DNA from: Candidatus Halocynthiibacter alkanivorans
Lineage (GTDB): Bacteria; Pseudomonadota; Alphaproteobacteria; Rhodobacterales; Rhodobacteraceae
Direction of reading: 5' to 3'
DNA: 64,000 bases
NCBI RefSeq assembly: GCF_003333265.1
Contig: NZ_QOLB01000117.1
Location: 61,330 to 125,329 of the forward strand
The notes beneath the pieces were generated by a model. The model was not told the origin of the DNA and did not search any database. It was given only the letters and a program-made list of their open reading frames with translations. The position numbers were made by a program, and so were the translations under genes. Below, in pieces: positions 36,805 through 46,726 of this stretch (position 1 is the first letter of the stretch; every line of letters begins with the position of its first letter).

Positions 36805-38742
36805 TCAGACCGGGTTGTCGCTGCGCGCCGTAACCACCACCGTGCCCTGGCAGGCCTCTTCCCAGCTGAGCTGAACCTGGTCGTTATTGCTGCCATAATT
36901 GGCGGTGAAATAGGGCATGCCATCCACCCGCGCCCCGCCTGAATTGGTGACCGCGCCTTTGCTGATGACACTGTCCACCGTGCGCGCCCAGCCGTTGAAT
37001 GGCAAATAGCCCGACACATCCAGCGTCCAGTTCTGCGCCACGCTGTTTTGGCTGAACACCAGCGTCACCGGGTTGATGGTCAGCTGATCGACGCCGTTAA
37101 ACGTATTGCCGCTGAACACCAGATTGCGGCAGGAGCCGTGTTCGAGATCGGCGTATTCCGTGTCCAGCTTATCGACCCGGGCAATATTGCCCTGGATGGC
37201 TTTGAACGTATTACCGGTTACCGACAGCCCGTGAATGAAGTGACCGCTGCCATAGGGTTTGATCACCAGCCAGCTGAACCAGGACGCCACATCAATCGCG
37301 GTGAATATATTGCCCGTCACCGTCAACCCGCCAAAGGAAAACTCGCTGCTGAAATCCGGGGTGGCGTCATGTTCGTTGGTCCATTCAATTGAGGCATTGT
37401 CGATGTAATTGCCGGTGATGATGGAATTCACGTTGGGATAGGTGAAAATCAGCCCGGCCTGGCGCGGCCCGTCCGGGGTGTCATCGCCCTGAAACAGGTG
37501 GTTGCCGACAAAGATACTGCCATTGCCCTTTAACACGCCGGTATGGGCAAAATGCTGAAACCGGTTGTCACGAATCTTGGCGTCATTGGCGTTGACGTTA
37601 AAAGCAATCGTCGTGCGCGCGGTGCTGGCAATGGGTGATTCATTAGAGGTGAAATGGCTGCGGTCAATCTGCAGATCCTGGCAGCCGATGCCATGGCTGC
37701 TGATGCCGCGGTCCTTTGGTTTCTTGAAATGGCAGTCTTTGACATGAAAGGTCTGCCCGTCCGGACAGAGCAGAATACCCGAGCCGATGCCGTTCAGCAG
37801 GAATTCCACGTCTGAGACCTGGAATTGCGACAGTTTGGCAAAACCGGAAAAATCCAGCACATACTGATAGCGGGTGAACGTGTAGCTCTGCGAGGAGGCC
37901 GCGCCATAAAGCGGCTGGCTCAGTGTCAGCGTCTGCGCCCCGACATTCACCGCGCGCACAAAGACTTCGCGCCCGACGCCGGTGCCGCTGACCCGGGCCC
38001 CGACGGGGACATTGGCGATGTTGCTGACATTGCTCAGCTGGGTCGGATTGCTGGTGGAATAACTTCCGGAAGATGTGGCGACCTCGTCGTCCCAGGCGCT
38101 GTCCGCCTGCAGGTTAAACTGCCCGTTGCGCAGCACCCGGCGCACTTCAAAGGTGGATTTATTGCCAACAATGGCGAACAGGTCCAGCGGCTGGTCCAGC
38201 TCAAGCCGCCGCCCGTTCATATCCAGCGCATCATGGTCGGTGAAGTTCAGCAGCGCCTGGAACGCTTTTTTAAAGCCGGTGACCTCATCCCCAAAGGCGT
38301 TGATATAGGTGTCCAGATCATAGGACTGGCGCAGCAGAAACTGATCACTGTCGGCCATGCTCAGCTGGCCTTCAAATCGCGGGCGGTTTTGCAGCGTGAT
38401 AGTGTCGCCGATCAGATACGTGCCCGCCGGCACCAGGATATCGCGCCCGTTCGCTTCATTGTCGGCGGCAACAAAGGCCGCGTGGCAGTCGAAAATGCCG
38501 TCGCCCAGCGCGCCATAATCGCGCACATCAACCCAGTCCATACTGTCGCGCAGAAAGGCGCTGGTGATGTCTTCAATTTCAATATCGTCGATGCGGATCA
38601 CGCCGCCGTTGGCCCCGGTCAGATCAAGCCCGAAATGGCCGTAAACCGCCGCAAGCCCCCAGGGCATATCAACGCCGCCCCGGCTGCCGGTGCCAATAAT
38701 GGCGCGGATCTCGACCACCTCACCGTAAGTGGTCAGCGCCAC
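36805..38742 (-). CDS. right-handed beta-helix protein, phage/GTA spike-like, main fragment
   Basis: 645 codons downstream of an in-frame TAG. The fragment starts GTG-GCG-CTG directly after that stop. VDVRDYGALGDGIFDCHAAFVAA is the pectate-lyase-superfamily (GH28-related) entry motif; the rest has repeated N-x-F / GNTF coils (FSGNTFNG, VTGNIFTA, VTGNTFKA) typical of a parallel beta-helix. Homologues I recall in Rhodobacteraceae run unbroken from MNKAITDGLV through this part and include gene-transfer-agent head-spike proteins. Whether this part is translated depends on readthrough or reinitiation at GTG. Confidence 0.75.
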   Translation of the reverse strand: MALTTYGEVVEIRAIIGTGSRGGVDMPWGLAAVYGHFGLDLTGANGGVIRIDDIEIEDITSAFLRDSMDWVDVRDYGALGDGIFDCHAAFVAADNEANGRDILVPAGTYLIGDTITLQNRPRFEGQLSMADSDQFLLRQSYDLDTYINAFGDEVTGFKKAFQALLNFTDHDALDMNGRRLELDQPLDLFAIVGNKSTFEVRRVLRNGQFNLQADSAWDDEVATSSGSYSTSNPTQLSNVSNIANVPVGARVSGTGVGREVFVRAVNVGAQTLTLSQPLYGAASSQSYTFTRYQYVLDFSGFAKLSQFQVSDVEFLLNGIGSGILLCPDGQTFHVKDCHFKKPKDRGISSHGIGCQDLQIDRSHFTSNESPIASTARTTIAFNVNANDAKIRDNRFQHFAHTGVLKGNGSIFVGNHLFQGDDTPDGPRQAGLIFTYPNVNSIITGNYIDNASIEWTNEHDATPDFSSEFSFGGLTVTGNIFTAIDVASWFSWLVIKPYGSGHFIHGLSVTGNTFKAIQGNIARVDKLDTEYADLEHGSCRNLVFSGNTFNGVDQLTINPVTLVFSQNSVAQNWTLDVSGYLPFNGWARTVDSVISKGAVTNSGGARVDGMPYFTANYGSNNDQVQLSWEEACQGTVVVTARSDNPV

Positions 38743-39096
38743 CTAAGGCCCGGTCTGCACCACGCCGGGCACATTGGCATTGGCAACGTCCCCCGCCCAG
38801 GCGGCGATGCGCACCGATGGCAGATTGCCGCTGACAGCTTTCACGCGGGCGGTGACCTGCAGGTAACAGCCCGGCAACACCGTCGTTTCCCCCATATAGC
38901 GCAGGCTGGTGATACTGTCGTTTTTCTGGATCTCCAGCGCCCCGGCGAAATCCGTATCCGCCGGCACAAGCGCTGCGTTTCCCGCGCCGTCCCATGTGGC
39001 AGAACCTGGTGTGCCATCCTCTGAGGACCACTGGGTCAACCCCAGTGCAAATGCGGGCGGCATAAACACCAACCCGTCGGTAATTGCCTTATTCAT
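38743..39096 (-). pseudogene. N-terminal fragment of the beta-helix spike-like gene, ended by an amber codon
   Basis: 117 residues, MNKAITDGLVFMPPAFALGL start, with AAAGGG ahead of the ATG at 39096. It contains the jelly-roll-like SLRYMGETTVLPGCYLQVTARVKAVSGNLPSVRIAAWAG segment split as in its homologues. It ends in GP-TAG, and the next codon continues in the same frame as VALTTYGEVVE. Homologues, as I recall them, have a Ser at the stop position (TCG to TAG is one change). Best read as the 5' part of a gene broken by a nonsense mutation. Confidence 0.7.
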
Positions 39097-39283
39097 CCGA
39101 TCCCTTTCCGCATCCCCGGACCCCCGCTCTGATCCTGGCCCGCGGTTTCCTGGGACCGGACCCCTGCGGCGTCCCGTTTCAAACCTTTGTTTCTCTGTTG
39201 GAATTCGCCGGTAACGTGCCGGACGCGGAAAAAATTATCATACGGGCGCTGAAAGCACCGTTACCTGACCGTACGCCGGCCAG

Positions 39284-39331
39284 TCTGTCAGCCCGTCTAT
39301 CTGTCAGGCCGTCCATCTGTCAGGCCGGGCG
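39284..39331. repeat. three 16-bp tandem units
   Basis: TCTGTCAGCCCGTCTA, TCTGTCAGGCCGTCCA and TCTGTCAGGCCGGGCG, at 39284, 39300 and 39316, lie between the spike-like gene and the DUF4864-like gene. Units differ at a few positions. No function is evident. Confidence 0.75.
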
Positions 39332-39336
39332 CGGTT

Positions 39337-39759
39337 CTAAAGTTCGAATGCTGGCGCCGCCAGCCGGTGCACGCCGTTAATTTTCCAGCCGTGACGGGTT
39401 TCGATCATTTCAAATTCAAAGGCATGCGGCACCCTATGGGTGTCAATCACCAACACTTTTTGGATCACCAGAATACCACTTTGACGTTGATCCGTCAGTT
39501 GCACGGTTTCATTTTCATACATCACCCCGTACCCGGTCCGCACCATGCGGGCAAAGTTTTCAGCGGTCAAAAAATAACCCTGAATACCCGGTGACGCATA
39601 GGCAAAGGCGCTGTCGATATCTCCGGCTTCAAACGCATTGAACTGGCCCATAATCGCCTCAGCGATCGTGTCCTCTTGTGCGGTGGTGATCGTGCTCTCC
39701 TGCGCAGTGGCGGTGAGTGGCGCCAACGCAAGAATAAAACATAATATCAGATGTTTCAT
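39337..39759 (-). CDS. DUF4864-like secreted protein
   Basis: 140 residues with signal peptide MKHLILCFILALAPLTATAQE (cleavage near 20). The mature domain, MGQFNAFEAGDIDSAFAYASPGIQGYF, then ENFARMVRTGYGVMY and ETRHGWKINGVHRL, fits the NTF2-like DUF4864 fold found in this group. AGGAGGGG precedes the ATG. Periplasmic; function unknown. Confidence 0.82.
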   Translation of the reverse strand: MKHLILCFILALAPLTATAQESTITTAQEDTIAEAIMGQFNAFEAGDIDSAFAYASPGIQGYFLTAENFARMVRTGYGVMYENETVQLTDQRQSGILVIQKVLVIDTHRVPHAFEFEMIETRHGWKINGVHRLAAPAFEL

Positions 39760-39846
39760 ATATTCCCCTCCTGTGAGCGTACCATAAAGGTAGCCCGCAG
39801 AAGGAGTTAGACAATGTTCCGCGGCCAGATCGGTCGCGAAAGATAA

Positions 39847-41424
39847 TTACGCGACCAATTCGCCCGCCAGTGCACGTTCGATCAGAACTGCGGTTTCCTG
39901 CACGCCGTAAAGCGCGATGAAGCCGCCAAAACGCGGCCCCTGGCTGGCACCAAGCAGCACTTCATACAGCGCCTTGAACCAGTCGCGCATCGGGTCAAAC
40001 CGTTCGCGGCCACAGGCAAACACTTCGCTCTGCAACGCATCCCCGTCAGCCTCACCTTCCCACGCTTTCAGCCGCGCCAGAAGGTCCTGCAGCGCTTCAC
40101 GTTCAAGCTCAGTGGCGAGGCGGTAGGTTTTTGCCGGTTTCACGAAATCATTGTAGTAGCTGATTGCAAACCCCGCGGCCTGGTCGAGATCGGGGTGGGT
40201 CGCGGCCGAAGCCTCCGGCGCGTAACGCTGGATAAAGCCCCAGAGATGGTCTTTTTCTTCTGCACCGGCCACAGAAGCCAGATTCAGCAGCATCGAGAAC
40301 GGCACCACCATGTTGGAAGCGGGCACATCTGCGCCATGGATGTGGAACACCGGGTTGTTCAGCTTTGCCTTAGCATCCTGGCCTGGATAGGCGCGCAGCT
40401 GCTGGTGATACTCATCCACTGCTTTCGGGATCACATCAAAATGCATCCGTTTCGCGGTCTTGGGCTTTTGGTACATGAAATAGCTCAGCGACTCCGCCGA
40501 GGCATAGGTCAGCCACTGATCAATCGAAATACCGTTGCCGGAAGTTTTGGAGATCTTCTGGCCGCCTTCATCGAGGAACAGTTCATAGGTGAAATGCTCC
40601 GGCGCGCGCTGCCCCAGGATGCGGCAGATCTTGTCATAGATCGGCGTATTGGTGGAATGGTCTTTGCCATACATCTCAAAGTCCACACTCAGCGCCGCCC
40701 AACGGGCACCAAAATCCGGCTTCCACTGCAGTTTCACATTGCCGCCGGTCACCGGCAGCGTCCACTCGCGCCCGTCTTCATCATCAAAGGTAATGGTGTG
40801 GTCCTGGGCATTGACCGATTTCATCGGCACATAGAGAACCCGGCCAGTTTCAGGATGGATCGGCAGGAAAATCGAATAGGTGCCACGGCGTTCTTCACGC
40901 AGGGATTTCAGCATCACGTCCATGATGTCGTCGTATTTCTCGACAGCGCGCAACAGAACCGCATCAAACTGACCGGACTTATAGAACTCGGTCGCCGAAT
41001 AAAATTCGTAGTCAAAACCAAACCGGTCAAGGAAGCGGCGCAGCATGGCATTGTTATGGTCGCCAAAGCTGTCGTGGGTGCCAAAGGGATCAGGCACCGC
41101 TGACAGTGGTTTTTGCATATGCTCCATCAGCGAGTCTGAATCAGGCACATTGCCCGGCACTTTGCGCATGCCGTCCATATCATCGGAAAAACAGATCAAC
41201 CGGGTCGGAATATCGGAAATGACTTCAAAGGCGCGGCGCACCATCGTGGTACGCGCCACTTCGCCAAAGGTGCCGATATGGGGCAGACCCGAGGGGCCAT
41301 AACCGGTTTCAAACAGCACATAACCCTTCTCGGGCGGCTGTTTTTCAAAACGTTTGAGCAGACGACGGGCTTCCTCAAATGGCCAGGCTTTTGAGCTCAT
41401 TGCGGCGTCGGTCAGATCAGACAT
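39847..41424 (-). CDS. lysK: lysyl-tRNA synthetase, class I
   Basis: 525 residues. The class I HIGH motif is [16 protein letters not shown] and the KMSKS motif is the variant KISKTSGNG. Alphaproteobacteria commonly use this archaeal-type LysRS instead of class II. The Rossmann-fold catalytic domain comes first, followed by a helical anticodon-binding region from about residue 310. It charges tRNA-Lys with lysine. Divergent from the TerB-like gene. Confidence 0.96.
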   Translation of the reverse strand: MSDLTDAAMSSKAWPFEEARRLLKRFEKQPPEKGYVLFETGYGPSGLPHIGTFGEVARTTMVRRAFEVISDIPTRLICFSDDMDGMRKVPGNVPDSDSLMEHMQKPLSAVPDPFGTHDSFGDHNNAMLRRFLDRFGFDYEFYSATEFYKSGQFDAVLLRAVEKYDDIMDVMLKSLREERRGTYSIFLPIHPETGRVLYVPMKSVNAQDHTITFDDEDGREWTLPVTGGNVKLQWKPDFGARWAALSVDFEMYGKDHSTNTPIYDKICRILGQRAPEHFTYELFLDEGGQKISKTSGNGISIDQWLTYASAESLSYFMYQKPKTAKRMHFDVIPKAVDEYHQQLRAYPGQDAKAKLNNPVFHIHGADVPASNMVVPFSMLLNLASVAGAEEKDHLWGFIQRYAPEASAATHPDLDQAAGFAISYYNDFVKPAKTYRLATELEREALQDLLARLKAWEGEADGDALQSEVFACGRERFDPMRDWFKALYEVLLGASQGPRFGGFIALYGVQETAVLIERALAGELVA

Positions 41425-41538
41425 ATCGGTTTCTTTCGCTTTGGTCCGGGGCCCCGTGCCCCAACAAGTCTTGCTACCTATTGCGGGGGCGGCTTCAGGT
41501 CAATAATGTCGGTGGAAATGAGCCCAAGGAGCGCCCCC

Positions 41539-41961
41539 GTGACCGAAATTCCCCATTCCTGGACCCCACAAGACTGTCTGATCGCTGTAATGATGGCTGT
41601 TTCGGCCTCCGATGAGAACATTCGCACCGCCGAACTGCTGACCATTGATGAGAATGTGAATCACCTGCCGGTGTTTGCAGAGTATGATATCGACCGCATT
41701 TCACGGGTGTCGCAGAACGTGCTGGCGCTGTTTACTGAAGAAGACGGGCTGGATGCGATGTTTGGCCTCGTGCGGGACAATCTGCCGGAACACTTGTATG
41801 AAACCGCCTATGTGCTGGCCTGCGATGTGGCCGCTGCGGACGGGCAGCTGAAAGTGGCAGAACTGCGTATTCTCGAAGAGATCCGCCACGAGCTGAAAAT
41901 CGACCGGCTGGCGGCCGCCGCGATTGAACGTGCCGCCGGCGCGCGCCGCGCGACTCTGTAA
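41539..41961 (+). CDS. TerB-like (tellurite-resistance fold) protein
   Basis: 140 residues from the GTG at 41539, chosen for AAGGAG at 41526-41531; in-frame ATGs at 41506 and 41518 are alternatives. All-helical TerB/DjlA-like pattern: DCLIAVMMAVSASDENIRTAELLTIDE and AYVLACDVAAADGQLKVAELRILEEI, each with an acidic metal-binding D-x-x-x-x-x-E-x. Cytoplasmic. Despite the name, most members have no link to tellurite. Divergent from lysK. Confidence 0.85.
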   Translation: MTEIPHSWTPQDCLIAVMMAVSASDENIRTAELLTIDENVNHLPVFAEYDIDRISRVSQNVLALFTEEDGLDAMFGLVRDNLPEHLYETAYVLACDVAAADGQLKVAELRILEEIRHELKIDRLAAAAIERAAGARRATL

Positions 41962-42154
41962 GCAACCAGGTGCAACGGCGGCTGCGGCGCTTTGCGGCCG
42001 CCCGCCGTGACTTCTCTGGTGAGTGCAGCCGCCCGCTCGGCCCTCCGCCTGTGTGGCGGTTGCCTGATTTACGGACCGCCGGTTCCCATGCTTTCCTGTT
42101 TTCCTATTTTCCTGTTTTGCAGCCGGCCATCGTTGTCCGCTGTCTGCGTTCCTC

Positions 42155-43681
42155 TCAGCCCGCATTGCCGCCATACAGCCCGGCCCAGCGTACAATCAGT
42201 GCCTGCTGCAACTTGCGGGCGCGCCGGTTCCAGCTTCTGGCCCCTTCTGGCCTTGCATCGCGGGAAATCAGCCGCGCCGCTGCCCGCCGCTCAACATCGC
42301 CACTGAAGATCGCAAAAGCCAGCGCCCGCCCGTCCGGCCCACGGGCATAGCCCGCCAGCGCCGAGACAAAATCCAGTGTGCCGGTTTTGGCTTCAACCCG
42401 GATCGGGTGATCTTTCACCGGTCGTCCTTTGGCGTCTTTTAACGCCAGCGGTTTCAGCATCGGGCGCAGCGCGCCTTCCGGGCCGCCCAGCGCCAGGACC
42501 CGCACCATGTCCTGCGCCGAAATCCGTGAGGCGGTGCCCAACCCTGAATGATCGACAAATTTGATCTGGCGCAGCGCATATTTTTGCCGCGCCCAGCTGT
42601 TCATTTCCCGGCAGGACGCTTTCAATCCGCGCACCACTCTGCCCCGGGCGCGTGTCGCCGTCAGCCCCAGCACTTCGGCGGTGAGATTGGTAGAATAGCG
42701 CAACATATTGCGCAGGATCACCGCCAGCGGCTCAGACCTGTGCGCCAGCAATTCGCGCCCCTGACCGGCGCCCGTATCCTGTGCCTGAACCGGGGCAAGC
42801 CGGACCTGCGCTTCGCTCAGAGCAATGCCCTGTTCGCGGGCGAGACTGGCGAACACTTCACCGCAATACAGTTCGGGCCGGCGCACTGGCAACCAGCGGC
42901 CGCCCTTTTTGCCGAGCGCCCGGCGCGCCACAGACCAGTCGTCGCCGCCCTGGCGATCCGCCCATGTGAACACCGGCGTGCGCCTCTCATCGATGCGGAT
43001 ACGGGCGATTTTCACCGCCGGTTTAAAACGTACGCCGCGCGCATCCATCGTCAGCCGGTAGTCTGTGCCGGTTTTTTTCCACTCAAAATACACCCGATTG
43101 TAATTCAGATTCAGACCGCAGATCGCCGGATTGTAACCGGCATAATCGCTTTGATCAGGGTCGATTTCATGCACGCAGGGCAAGGCGCGCGCATCAACCA
43201 GAAACCGGCCGCTGATCCGGTTCACGCCCAGGCGTTTCAGGGCCACCGCCATATCGCCCAGCGCATCGGTGTCCAGCGTCGGATCACCGCCGCCCACCAG
43301 CACCAGATCGCCCTCAATCACCCCGTCTTTTAGTGGCCCGGTGGCCAGCAACCGGGTGGTAAAACGGAAATCCGCGCCCAGCGTGTCCAGCGCATAAAGC
43401 GCGGTCAGCGCTTTGGCGACCGAGGCCGGCGGCATGGTTTTCTGCCCGGCGTGGGATTCCAGCACCGCGCCGGTAGCGGCATCCGCCACGGCAAAGCTGA
43501 TGTCTCCGCCCAGCGCGGCGGCGCGGATCAGTTCATCAAGCCCAGGGATCGCGGGTGGGAGCGCCGAGCCAGGCCGCAGCACCGGCCGCGGCGCGCGCTT
43601 CAGGTCAGCCCAGGCCGCCGGCGCGTTGGCCAGCAGTGGCAGCGCCAGAACAGAAGACAAAAAGGAACGCCGTGAAACCAT
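42155..43681 (-). CDS. dacB: D-alanyl-D-alanine carboxypeptidase/endopeptidase (PBP4-type, DacB) with Tat-like signal
   Basis: 508 residues. The penicillin-binding motifs are SVAK in PPASVAKALTALYAL (SxxK), SxN in RYSTNLTAEVL and KTG in VEAKTGTLDFVSA. The N-terminus MVSRRSFLSSVLALPLL carries a twin-arginine motif (SRRSFL), so export is probably by Tat, which is unusual for PBP4. It removes or cleaves D-Ala in peptidoglycan in the periplasm. nadD lies upstream in the same direction, 128 bp away. Confidence 0.93.
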   Translation of the reverse strand: MVSRRSFLSSVLALPLLANAPAAWADLKRAPRPVLRPGSALPPAIPGLDELIRAAALGGDISFAVADAATGAVLESHAGQKTMPPASVAKALTALYALDTLGADFRFTTRLLATGPLKDGVIEGDLVLVGGGDPTLDTDALGDMAVALKRLGVNRISGRFLVDARALPCVHEIDPDQSDYAGYNPAICGLNLNYNRVYFEWKKTGTDYRLTMDARGVRFKPAVKIARIRIDERRTPVFTWADRQGGDDWSVARRALGKKGGRWLPVRRPELYCGEVFASLAREQGIALSEAQVRLAPVQAQDTGAGQGRELLAHRSEPLAVILRNMLRYSTNLTAEVLGLTATRARGRVVRGLKASCREMNSWARQKYALRQIKFVDHSGLGTASRISAQDMVRVLALGGPEGALRPMLKPLALKDAKGRPVKDHPIRVEAKTGTLDFVSALAGYARGPDGRALAFAIFSGDVERRAAARLISRDARPEGARSWNRRARKLQQALIVRWAGLYGGNAG

Positions 43682-43809
43682 CAGATACCCTCGTCAATAC
43701 ACACTCTGAGCCTAGCCGGATGGCCGGGCAGCGGGCAAGCATGTCGCTGCCCCTCAGAACTGCGAGTCGCAAGAAACCGCTGTCAATCGCGAACAGCCGC
43801 GACCGGTCG

Positions 43810-44406
43810 CTACCAGTCGCCGCGGGCCCGGATCCGGGTTGACGAGGAGTCTGACATCGGAATGTTGAGAAAACACCAGGCCGGGGCGTCGCTTTGCGCC
43901 AGCAGCGCGGACCGGCGCCCCTTGAGGCGGGCCCCGGCATAGATAGCCGCCGCTTTGGAGGCGCGTGCGCCGGTGCGCTCTCCAGGCCGTGCAATCACCG
44001 CCACCGGCACTTGCTCCATGATCGCGCGCCAGTTGCCCCAACGGTGCAGTCCGGCCATATTATCCGCGCCCATCAACCAGACAAAACGCACGCCCGGATA
44101 GCTCTTTTGCAAGGCCCGCAGCGTGTCCGCCGTATAGCGTGTGCCCATCAGCGTTTCAAAATCGCTGATCTTTACCCTTGGATGCTGCATCAGTTTTTTT
44201 GCTGCCGCCAGACGCCGTCCCAGCACCGCCGGCCCCCGGGACTTAAGCGGGTTGCGCGGGCTGACCAGCCACCAGACCTGATCCAGCCCCAGCCGTTTTA
44301 AGGCCTCACGGGTGATATGCACATGCCCCTCATGCGCCGGATCAAAGGATCCGCCCAACAGGCCAATGGCCTGCCCCGCCCGTGCATATGGAATTTCGTG
44401 CCGCAT
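43810..44406 (-). CDS. nadD: nicotinate-nucleotide adenylyltransferase NadD
   Basis: 198 residues from the ATG at 44406, preferred over 44418 and 44505 because a weak CAGGTG lies ahead and the family start is close to GLLGGSFDP. The nucleotidyltransferase motif is [14 protein letters not shown] and the second motif ISSTxIR appears as [10 protein letters not shown]. It joins nicotinate mononucleotide and ATP to give deamido-NAD. Many family members sit near rsfS/dacB, as here with dacB. Confidence 0.92.
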   Translation of the reverse strand: MRHEIPYARAGQAIGLLGGSFDPAHEGHVHITREALKRLGLDQVWWLVSPRNPLKSRGPAVLGRRLAAAKKLMQHPRVKISDFETLMGTRYTADTLRALQKSYPGVRFVWLMGADNMAGLHRWGNWRAIMEQVPVAVIARPGERTGARASKAAAIYAGARLKGRRSALLAQSDAPAWCFLNIPMSDSSSTRIRARGDW

Positions 44407-44550
44407 GTGCACCTGCATAACGCATTGTTTTGATGAATTGGAATCGAGAAATGCGGTTCGGCCTCTTCTGCGCCCAAAATGAGAAATCATTACATGCGAC
44501 AACATTGCGAACTAACCCGACGCATTCGAACTGCCTTCGCAAAGATCGCG

Positions 44551-44651
44551 CCCGGAAAAATCCGCCCGGCACTACGCCGGGCAGCGCCTGGCCGCCCCCA
44601 TGGGCGGGCGCTTTGCTCCCACCCGCGGCCAGACGCTGCCCTCAGCGTTTG
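44551..44651. repeat. palindromic repeat element, copy 1
   Basis: About 100 bp from CCCGGAAAAATCCGCCCGGC to CTCAGCGTTT. Contains CTGGCCGC...GCGGCCAG as outer arms around a smaller hairpin (CGCCCCCATGGGCG). It matches the copy at 44765 with about 20 mismatches. Located in the nadD/ettA intergenic region. Confidence 0.85.
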
Positions 44652-44764
44652 GCGCTAAGGCCCGCTCAATTGCCGGGGATTTTGCCGGGAGCCTGAAATA
44701 TCCAATGTTGGCAGTCCAAAAACGGTCCACCCCGCACATGCCGATTTGTTGGGTGAAAGATTCA

Positions 44765-44866
44765 CCCGGAAAACACCCCGCCCGGTGGCACGCCGGGCAG
44801 CGCCTGGCCGCCCCCACGGGCAGGCGCTTGCCTGCCACCCGCGGCCAGCCGCTGCCCTTTGCGTTT
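44765..44866. repeat. palindromic repeat element, copy 2
   Basis: The second copy, direct orientation, 214 bp downstream of copy 1. Conserved core GCAGCGCCTGGCCGCCCCC and CCACCCGCGGCCAG. Variation is concentrated in loops, which suggests that RNA or DNA folding is conserved. Confidence 0.85.
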
Positions 44867-45050
44867 TTCGGCCGCTGTCTCACCCTGCGCGCGCCGGAGC
44901 ATATGATGCGAGCGCAGCCCTCTGCCGCGGGACGCAGCCACTGCAATCCGGGCGATCAATTTTTCCGGCCAAAGACATCGCCGCATTGCCCCCGGCCAGC
45001 CTTTTGTTTATCACCGCCTCCAACAAATCATTCCTTTCGGAGCATCTCCA

Positions 45051-46706
45051 ATGGCAGCTTATCAGTACGTCTATCACATGGACGGTGTGTCCAAGACTTA
45101 TCCCGGCGGCAAGAAAACCTTTGAAAACATCCGCCTCTCGTTCCTGCCCGGGGTAAAAATCGGTGTGGTTGGTGTCAACGGCACTGGTAAATCCACTCTG
45201 ATGCGCATCATGGCCGGCATCGACAAAGAGTTCACCGGCGAAGCCTGGGCGGCCGAAGGTGCCACTGTGGGCTATCTGCCGCAGGAGCCTGTGCTCGATA
45301 CAAACCTTGATGTGCGTGGCAATGTGATGCTGGGCGTGCAGGCCAAAATGGACATTCTGGCGCGCTACAACGAGCTGGCGATGAACTATTCTGACGAGAC
45401 CGCCGACGAAATGGCGCAGCTCCAGGATGAGATCGACGCGCAGAACCTGTGGGATCTGGACGCCCAGATTGACGTCAGCATGGAAGCGCTGCGCTGCCCG
45501 GCTGATGACGCCTCGGTGGATGATCTTTCCGGCGGTGAAGCCCGCCGCGTGGCTTTGTGCAAACTGTTGCTGCAACAGCCCGATATGCTGCTGCTCGATG
45601 AGCCGACCAACCACCTGGACGCGGAAACCATCGCCTGGCTGCAACAGCATCTGATGGACTATAAAGGCACCATTCTGATCGTCACCCACGACCGTTATTT
45701 CCTCGATGACATCACCAGCTGGATTCTGGAACTCGACCGCGGCGCCGGCATTCCTTATGAGGGCAACTATTCCGCCTGGCTGGAACAGAAATCCAAACGT
45801 CTGGCCCAGGAATCGCGCGAAGACAAATCCAAGCAGAAAACGCTGGAGCGCGAGCTGGAATGGATGCGTCAGGGTGCCAAAGCGCGCCAGGCCAAATCCA
45901 AAGCCCGGATCAACGCCTATAATGATCTTGCCGGCCAGTCCGAGCGCGACAAAGTGGGCCGCGCCCAGATCGTCATCCCCAACGGGCCGCGGCTGGGTTC
46001 CAAGGTGATCGAAGTTGCCGGGTTGAAAAAGGCGATGGGCGACAAGCTCTTGATCGAGGATCTGGAATTCTCGCTGCCGCCGGGCGGCATCGTCGGTGTG
46101 ATCGGTCCCAACGGCGCCGGCAAATCGACCCTGTTCAAAATGCTCACCGGCCAGGAACAGCCCGATGCCGGTTCGGTTGAATTCGGCGACACGGTAAAAC
46201 TGTCTTATGTGGACCAGTCGCGCGACGATCTCAGCGCCAACGCCACTGTCTGGGAAGCGATCAGCGAAGGTCAGGAAATCATCGCTTTGGGCGACGCCGA
46301 GGTGAATTCTCGTGCCTATTGTTCCTCCTTCAATTTCAAGGGCGGTGATCAGCAGAAGAAAGTCGGCATCCTCTCTGGCGGTGAACGCAACCGGGTTCAT
46401 ATGGCGCGGCTGCTGAAATCCGGCGGCAACGTGCTGCTGCTCGATGAGCCGACCAACGATCTGGACGTGGAAACCCTGCGGGCGCTGGAAGATGCGCTGG
46501 TGGATTTCGCCGGCTGCGCGGTGGTGATTTCCCACGACCGTTTCTTCCTTGACCGGATCTGCACCCACATCCTCGCTTTTGAAGGCGACGCCCACGTGGA
46601 ATGGTTCGAAGGCAACTTTGAAGACTATGAAGAAGACAAGAAAAAACGTCTTGGTCTGGATGCGATGGAACCCAAACGCATCAAATTCAAAAAGTTTTCG
46701 CGGTAA
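45051..46706 (+). CDS. ettA: energy-dependent translational throttle protein EttA (ABC-F)
   Basis: 551 residues with two ABC modules and no membrane segment. Walker A motifs are GVNGTGKST (near 46) and GPNGAGKST (near 349); signature motifs are LSGGEARRVAL and LSGGERNRVHM; Walker B reads LLLDEPTNHLD and LLLDEPTNDLD. The start YVYHMDGVSKTYPGGKKTFENI is EttA-specific. It binds the ribosomal E site and gates the first elongation step by ATP status. Terminator follows. Confidence 0.97.
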   Translation: MAAYQYVYHMDGVSKTYPGGKKTFENIRLSFLPGVKIGVVGVNGTGKSTLMRIMAGIDKEFTGEAWAAEGATVGYLPQEPVLDTNLDVRGNVMLGVQAKMDILARYNELAMNYSDETADEMAQLQDEIDAQNLWDLDAQIDVSMEALRCPADDASVDDLSGGEARRVALCKLLLQQPDMLLLDEPTNHLDAETIAWLQQHLMDYKGTILIVTHDRYFLDDITSWILELDRGAGIPYEGNYSAWLEQKSKRLAQESREDKSKQKTLERELEWMRQGAKARQAKSKARINAYNDLAGQSERDKVGRAQIVIPNGPRLGSKVIEVAGLKKAMGDKLLIEDLEFSLPPGGIVGVIGPNGAGKSTLFKMLTGQEQPDAGSVEFGDTVKLSYVDQSRDDLSANATVWEAISEGQEIIALGDAEVNSRAYCSSFNFKGGDQQKKVGILSGGERNRVHMARLLKSGGNVLLLDEPTNDLDVETLRALEDALVDFAGCAVVISHDRFFLDRICTHILAFEGDAHVEWFEGNFEDYEEDKKKRLGLDAMEPKRIKFKKFSR

Positions 46707-46726
46707 GCAACCACCAGCGACAAACG

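Noticed and set aside
37825..39024. 399-codon + strand frame antisense to the beta-helix gene
   Set aside because: Antisense to a recognisable beta-helix coding sequence and unlike any family.
44572..44946. 124-codon frame with a repeated AARRCPA peptide
   Set aside because: The peptide repeat follows from the two copies of the palindromic DNA element; no ribosome site and no conserved gene context.
44880..46595. 571-codon open frame antisense to ettA
   Set aside because: ettA on the other strand has full motifs; the antisense frame has no motif or start signal.
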